Shown here: in pieces, positions 15,856 to 18,892 of the stretch
Layout: each line of letters begins with the position of its first letter
Position numbering within the stretch: the first letter of the stretch is position 1
Assembly: GCA_002697475.1 (NCBI GenBank)
Contig: NZVW01000023.1
Coordinates: 1 to 18,892 of the forward strand
From: Aquimarina sp.
GTDB taxonomy: Bacteria > Bacteroidota > Bacteroidia > Flavobacteriales > Flavobacteriaceae
Length of the DNA stretch: 18,892 nucleotides
Reading direction: 5' to 3'
Translations under genes and position numbers: made by a program
The notes under the pieces: model-generated
Seen by the model: only the letters and a program-made list of their open reading frames with translations
Told to the model about the DNA's origin: nothing
Database searches by the model: none

Positions 15856-16950
15856 ATGTTTATCAATTCAAATGATGTTGAAGAGATCATCAGAATAGTT
15901 GATGGGAACTATGCTAACAGAACTGTTGTTCTTATGATAGCAGAAACAGATATGCCAAATATCAATTCATTAACAGACAAACTGAATAGAAAAGATATCA
16001 AATTCATAGGTGGTATCTTTCCCCAGGTTATTTATGGCAACAATGTTTACGATTCGGGTGTAGTTATTAAATTTATTCAAAATGAAGTTAGCACTTTAGT
16101 GATGAATAATATAAAAGATAAAAATTATACAATTCCGGAGCTGGATTTTGATAAGACTAAAAACTATTGTGCATTTACATTCATTGATGGTTTGACAGGC
16201 AATATCTCTTATTTCTTATCAGAGCTGTACAGAAAATTTGGTAACAACTGTTCTTACCTTGGAGGTGGGGCCGGAAGTTTATCATTACAACAAAAACCCT
16301 GTGTGTTCGATAATCAAGGTTTTTATATGGACACAGCAATAACCATTGTTTTTGAGTCTAATGTAAGTATTGGCGTTAAACACGGTTGGAAAAAAATAGA
16401 AGGTCCTATAATTGCTACAAAAACAGACAAAAATGTTATCCAAGAATTGAATTGGAGAAATGCCTTTGAAGTCTATAAAGAGGTTATACAATCAGACATT
16501 AAAACTGAATTAAGACAAGACAATTTTTTTGATATTGCTAAAGCTTACCCTTTCGGAATGCTGAAGGCTAACGCTGAATGCATTGTACGCGATCCCATAG
16601 CAACCAATGAAAAAGGAGAATTAATTTGTGTTGGAGAAATTATGGAAAATACAGCTGTTGATGTTCTTAAAGGGGAAAAAGACAATCTGATTAATTCTGC
16701 TAAAGCAGCTGCAGAAGATGCTATTAATGGGGTTACAGAAATTAGGGATGTACTCGTCATCGACTGCATATCCAGAGTACTTTTTCTTGAGCAGGATTTC
16801 AAAAAAGAACTGGACAATGTTCTTGCTATAATAAATAGTAAAGATAATGACGCTTCTATAAGTGGAGCACTTACTTTAGGTGAAATATCATCTTATCACG
16901 GATTTTTGGAATTTTTAAATAAAACTCTTGTTATAGGAGTCTTTAGTTGA
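15856..16950 (+). CDS. FIST-domain sensory protein (NosP-type candidate)
   Basis: A soluble 364-residue protein with FIST_N (about 20-205) and FIST_C (about 210-355) regions. Recognisable parts are SYLGGGAGSL, GVKHGWKKIEGP, NAFEVYKEVI, YPFGM with IVRDPIA, CISRVLFLEQDF, and the ending SGALTLGEISSYHG with NKTLVIGVFS. Some FIST proteins (NosP) are heme-based NO sensors that regulate adjacent kinases; sandwiching between two kinases in an H-NOX operon supports that role, but heme binding is not provable from sequence. His176 precedes the Gly-Trp motif, where the second FIST protein has Cys192. A GTG at 15850 overlaps the kinase stop (GTGA) and would add two residues; I prefer the ATG at 15856. 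The kinase gene downstream begins one base after this stop. Confidence 0.88.
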   Translation: MFINSNDVEEIIRIVDGNYANRTVVLMIAETDMPNINSLTDKLNRKDIKFIGGIFPQVIYGNNVYDSGVVIKFIQNEVSTLVMNNIKDKNYTIPELDFDKTKNYCAFTFIDGLTGNISYFLSELYRKFGNNCSYLGGGAGSLSLQQKPCVFDNQGFYMDTAITIVFESNVSIGVKHGWKKIEGPIIATKTDKNVIQELNWRNAFEVYKEVIQSDIKTELRQDNFFDIAKAYPFGMLKANAECIVRDPIATNEKGELICVGEIMENTAVDVLKGEKDNLINSAKAAAEDAINGVTEIRDVLVIDCISRVLFLEQDFKKELDNVLAIINSKDNDASISGALTLGEISSYHGFLEFLNKTLVIGVFS

Positions 16951-16951
16951 T

Positions 16952-18142
16952 ATGGACAAAAGCAAAAACATATTAGATATCTTGCAATTGTATGAGTTTG
17001 CCATGGCTATTGGAACTTCATTAGACTACAAAACCAACTGCGATAACTTTTTAAAGACCCTATTGGCAAGAAAAAATTTTAGTGCCTGTTGTATAGTGCG
17101 CAAAATAGATAACAAAATAAACTCTTTGTATTGTTATCCAGACTATAAAGAGCAAGATAAAACATCTGGGAGTTATGATATGGCTAACGGGTGTATTACT
17201 GGTAACTGTCCCTTAATTTTTACGATTGACCAAACTAATAATGAAGCCGTACCCTTTAAATTTAATGAAGGTATTGCTCTGTTTTTTCCCTTAAGCAAAG
17301 ACACTGGTTTATTTATTTTTGACGAAACAAGAATTACATTTCCTGAAAGGGATTTAAATCAATTATTACCACTTATTGAAAAATTTAAAACTTCTTTAGA
17401 TGCTTGTGAGGCATTTGCAAAACAGGATTCTCTTTTAAAAAGACTTGAAGTTCAAAATCAAGAATTAATGGATTATGCTCAGGTTGTATCTCACGATCTC
17501 AAATCTCCACTTAGAAACATTAATACAATAATCAACTGGATCAAAGAAGATAATAAAGAATCACTTACAACATCTATCATCTCTAACTTATCAAAAATTG
17601 ATGAAAATCTAGAGAGAATGGATAGGTTGATTGAAGGTATTCTAAAATATTCAACAATAGATAAAGCAGAAAATAATTATGCTAATGTAGATTTTGAAGA
17701 AATTCTTGATGATGTAACTAATTCAATTGGTATACCTTCTCATATAGCCGTTATTGTAGATAATAAGCTACCCGTTGTTACTATAGATCCTATTCGATTA
17801 AAACAGCTGTTGCAAAATATTATCAGTAATGCCATAAAAAGTATCCATCAGGAAAAGGGAGAAATAAAAATTAAAACCTGGCTTTCAGAAAATACTATTA
17901 TGATAAGTATCAGTGATAACGGAATTGGAATCGAAAAAAAATATCACGAAAAAATATTTGAAATATTTGAATCCTTAGATGGTAACTCTAATTCAGCAGG
18001 TCTCGGGCTCTCTATTGTCAAAAAAATAGTGGAATACTACAACGGCTTTATAAAACTGGAATCCTCTCCTGGAAATGGAACTACCTTCAATATAGGGCTC
18101 AGCCTAAACCTAACTCACGAAACACCTGTTTTAAATTTATAA
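16952..18142 (+). CDS. GAF-like sensor histidine kinase
   Basis: A 396-residue soluble kinase. The N-terminal region (about 7-150) looks like a divergent GAF domain, starting LQLYEFAMAIGTSLD. It is rich in cysteine for its size (Cys30, 46, 47, 61, 81, 86, 152), including GCITGNCP. A short coiled linker leads to HisKA with His181 (VVSHDLKSPLR) and a HATPase with QNIISNAIK, DNGIGI and AGLGLSIVKK, all intact. The catalytic half parallels the first kinase nearly throughout, pointing to duplication with replacement of the PAS sensory half. It lies one base after the first FIST stop and two bases before the second FIST start, so it is a natural partner of one or both. Ligand unknown; the cysteines make redox or thiol sensing possible (inference). 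Confidence 0.92.
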   Translation: MDKSKNILDILQLYEFAMAIGTSLDYKTNCDNFLKTLLARKNFSACCIVRKIDNKINSLYCYPDYKEQDKTSGSYDMANGCITGNCPLIFTIDQTNNEAVPFKFNEGIALFFPLSKDTGLFIFDETRITFPERDLNQLLPLIEKFKTSLDACEAFAKQDSLLKRLEVQNQELMDYAQVVSHDLKSPLRNINTIINWIKEDNKESLTTSIISNLSKIDENLERMDRLIEGILKYSTIDKAENNYANVDFEEILDDVTNSIGIPSHIAVIVDNKLPVVTIDPIRLKQLLQNIISNAIKSIHQEKGEIKIKTWLSENTIMISISDNGIGIEKKYHEKIFEIFESLDGNSNSAGLGLSIVKKIVEYYNGFIKLESSPGNGTTFNIGLSLNLTHETPVLNL

Positions 18143-18144
18143 AG

Positions 18145-18892
18145 ATGAAAATAGAACAAGCTTATAAACTTCAAGATCAGTCATGGAAATTCATCAGCGA
18201 TAGAGAGGAAAAACTTATAAAACCTCTGGTGTTGGTATTTGGAAACCGTTTTGCACTAGAAGAATCAGGTGTTTATCATGACATAAAATCACTTTATCCT
18301 GATGGAGAAATAATCATGGGATCTACAGCTGGAGAAATTCTCGAAAGTGAACTTTATACCTCTTCAATAACTTTGACAGCTATAGAGTTTGAAAAAAGCC
18401 GTTATGAGATATCAAGAGCGAATATCAGAGACCATAATAATGACACTTATGAAACCCCAAAAACACTTGCTTTTGGTCTCTCTAAAGAAAATTTGAATCA
18501 TGTATTTATAGTATCAGAAGGAAGCTTTGTAAATGGTTCGGCACTAATTAGTGGGTTGACAGAAAATGGTATAAGCGTTGGAGTTTCCGGAGGTTTATGT
18601 GGAGATGATGAACGTTTTGGATCCACTATTGTAGGTTATAACGAATATGCCATACAGGGCGAAATAGTCATTATAGGGTTTTATGGTGATGACTTGGAAA
18701 TAAGTTGTTCTCAATATTGTGGATGGGATACTTTTGGACCCAAGAGAACAATTACAAAATCAGCAGGTAATGTTTTGTACGAGATTGATAATCATCCAGC
18801 ACTCGATCTATATAAGAAATATCTAGGTACTCAATCACTGGATTTACCAAGATCAGCTATCCTGTACCCCCTATATGTACAACCATTAGACA
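18145..18892 (+). CDS. Second FIST-domain sensory protein (3' end off the right edge)
   Basis: I translated 249 codons without a stop from the ATG at 18145, two bases after the preceding kinase. FIST_N features are GSTAGEIL (59-66), FIVSEGSFVNGS (121-132), GVSGGLCGDDERFGS (146-160) and CGWDTFGP (192-199). The start of FIST_C is NHPALDLYKKYLG (216-228). This copy is closer to the common FIST pattern than the first one. Several potential heme ligands are visible (Cys152, Cys188, Cys192, His217) but none can be assigned. It forms the last visible gene of the sensor operon and may be followed by more signalling genes. About 120-150 residues are missing. Confidence 0.9.
   Translation, partial: MKIEQAYKLQDQSWKFISDREEKLIKPLVLVFGNRFALEESGVYHDIKSLYPDGEIIMGSTAGEILESELYTSSITLTAIEFEKSRYEISRANIRDHNNDTYETPKTLAFGLSKENLNHVFIVSEGSFVNGSALISGLTENGISVGVSGGLCGDDERFGSTIVGYNEYAIQGEIVIIGFYGDDLEISCSQYCGWDTFGPKRTITKSAGNVLYEIDNHPALDLYKKYLGTQSLDLPRSAILYPLYVQPLD

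Overview
The window is visibly AT-rich and looks like chromosomal DNA of a member of the Bacteroidota, probably Flavobacteriaceae. The evidence is a SusC-free TonB-receptor-like outer-membrane protein with a carboxypeptidase-regulatory N-terminal domain, a lipoprotein with an acidic DDF stretch just after the lipobox cysteine, TAnnTTTG-type promoter elements ahead of era and der, and little sign of Shine-Dalgarno sequences. There is no mobile element, CRISPR array, tRNA or rRNA. No gene-free stretch exceeds 300 bases; the longest are about 244 (10265-10508), 216 (13043-13258) and 206 (5568-5773).

Minus-strand half (1-13042), read from right to left: era GTPase; a beta-propeller surface lipoprotein (choice-of-anchor I type) followed by an intrinsic terminator; a 66-residue two-helix membrane protein; der GTPase; a 924-residue outer-membrane beta-barrel protein; a 1202-residue CheB-CheR-PAS-histidine kinase fusion; and a bacteriophytochrome histidine kinase whose start overlaps the fusion gene's stop by one base and whose C-terminus runs off the left edge. 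The last two form a translationally coupled photoreceptor and methylation-kinase pair.

Plus-strand half (13259-18892): a tightly packed signalling operon made of a single-domain CheY/Rcp1-like response regulator, an H-NOX heme sensor, a PAS-PAS histidine kinase, a FIST-domain protein, a GAF-like histidine kinase and a second FIST protein cut by the right edge. From the H-NOX gene onward the genes overlap or lie within a few bases of each other. H-NOX and FIST (NosP-type) proteins are the two known families of bacterial heme NO sensors that control partner histidine kinases. Sensors and kinases alternate here (H-NOX, kinase, FIST, kinase, FIST), and the two kinase cores are clearly paralogous. 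I infer a multi-input nitric-oxide or redox signalling network that may converge on the lone receiver protein. This is the most interesting system in the window.

The divergent region 13043-13258 separates the housekeeping era side from the sensor operon. Several intergenic regions carry GTTAAC palindromes, and two genes for exported proteins have perfect inverted repeats at or just before the start codon.
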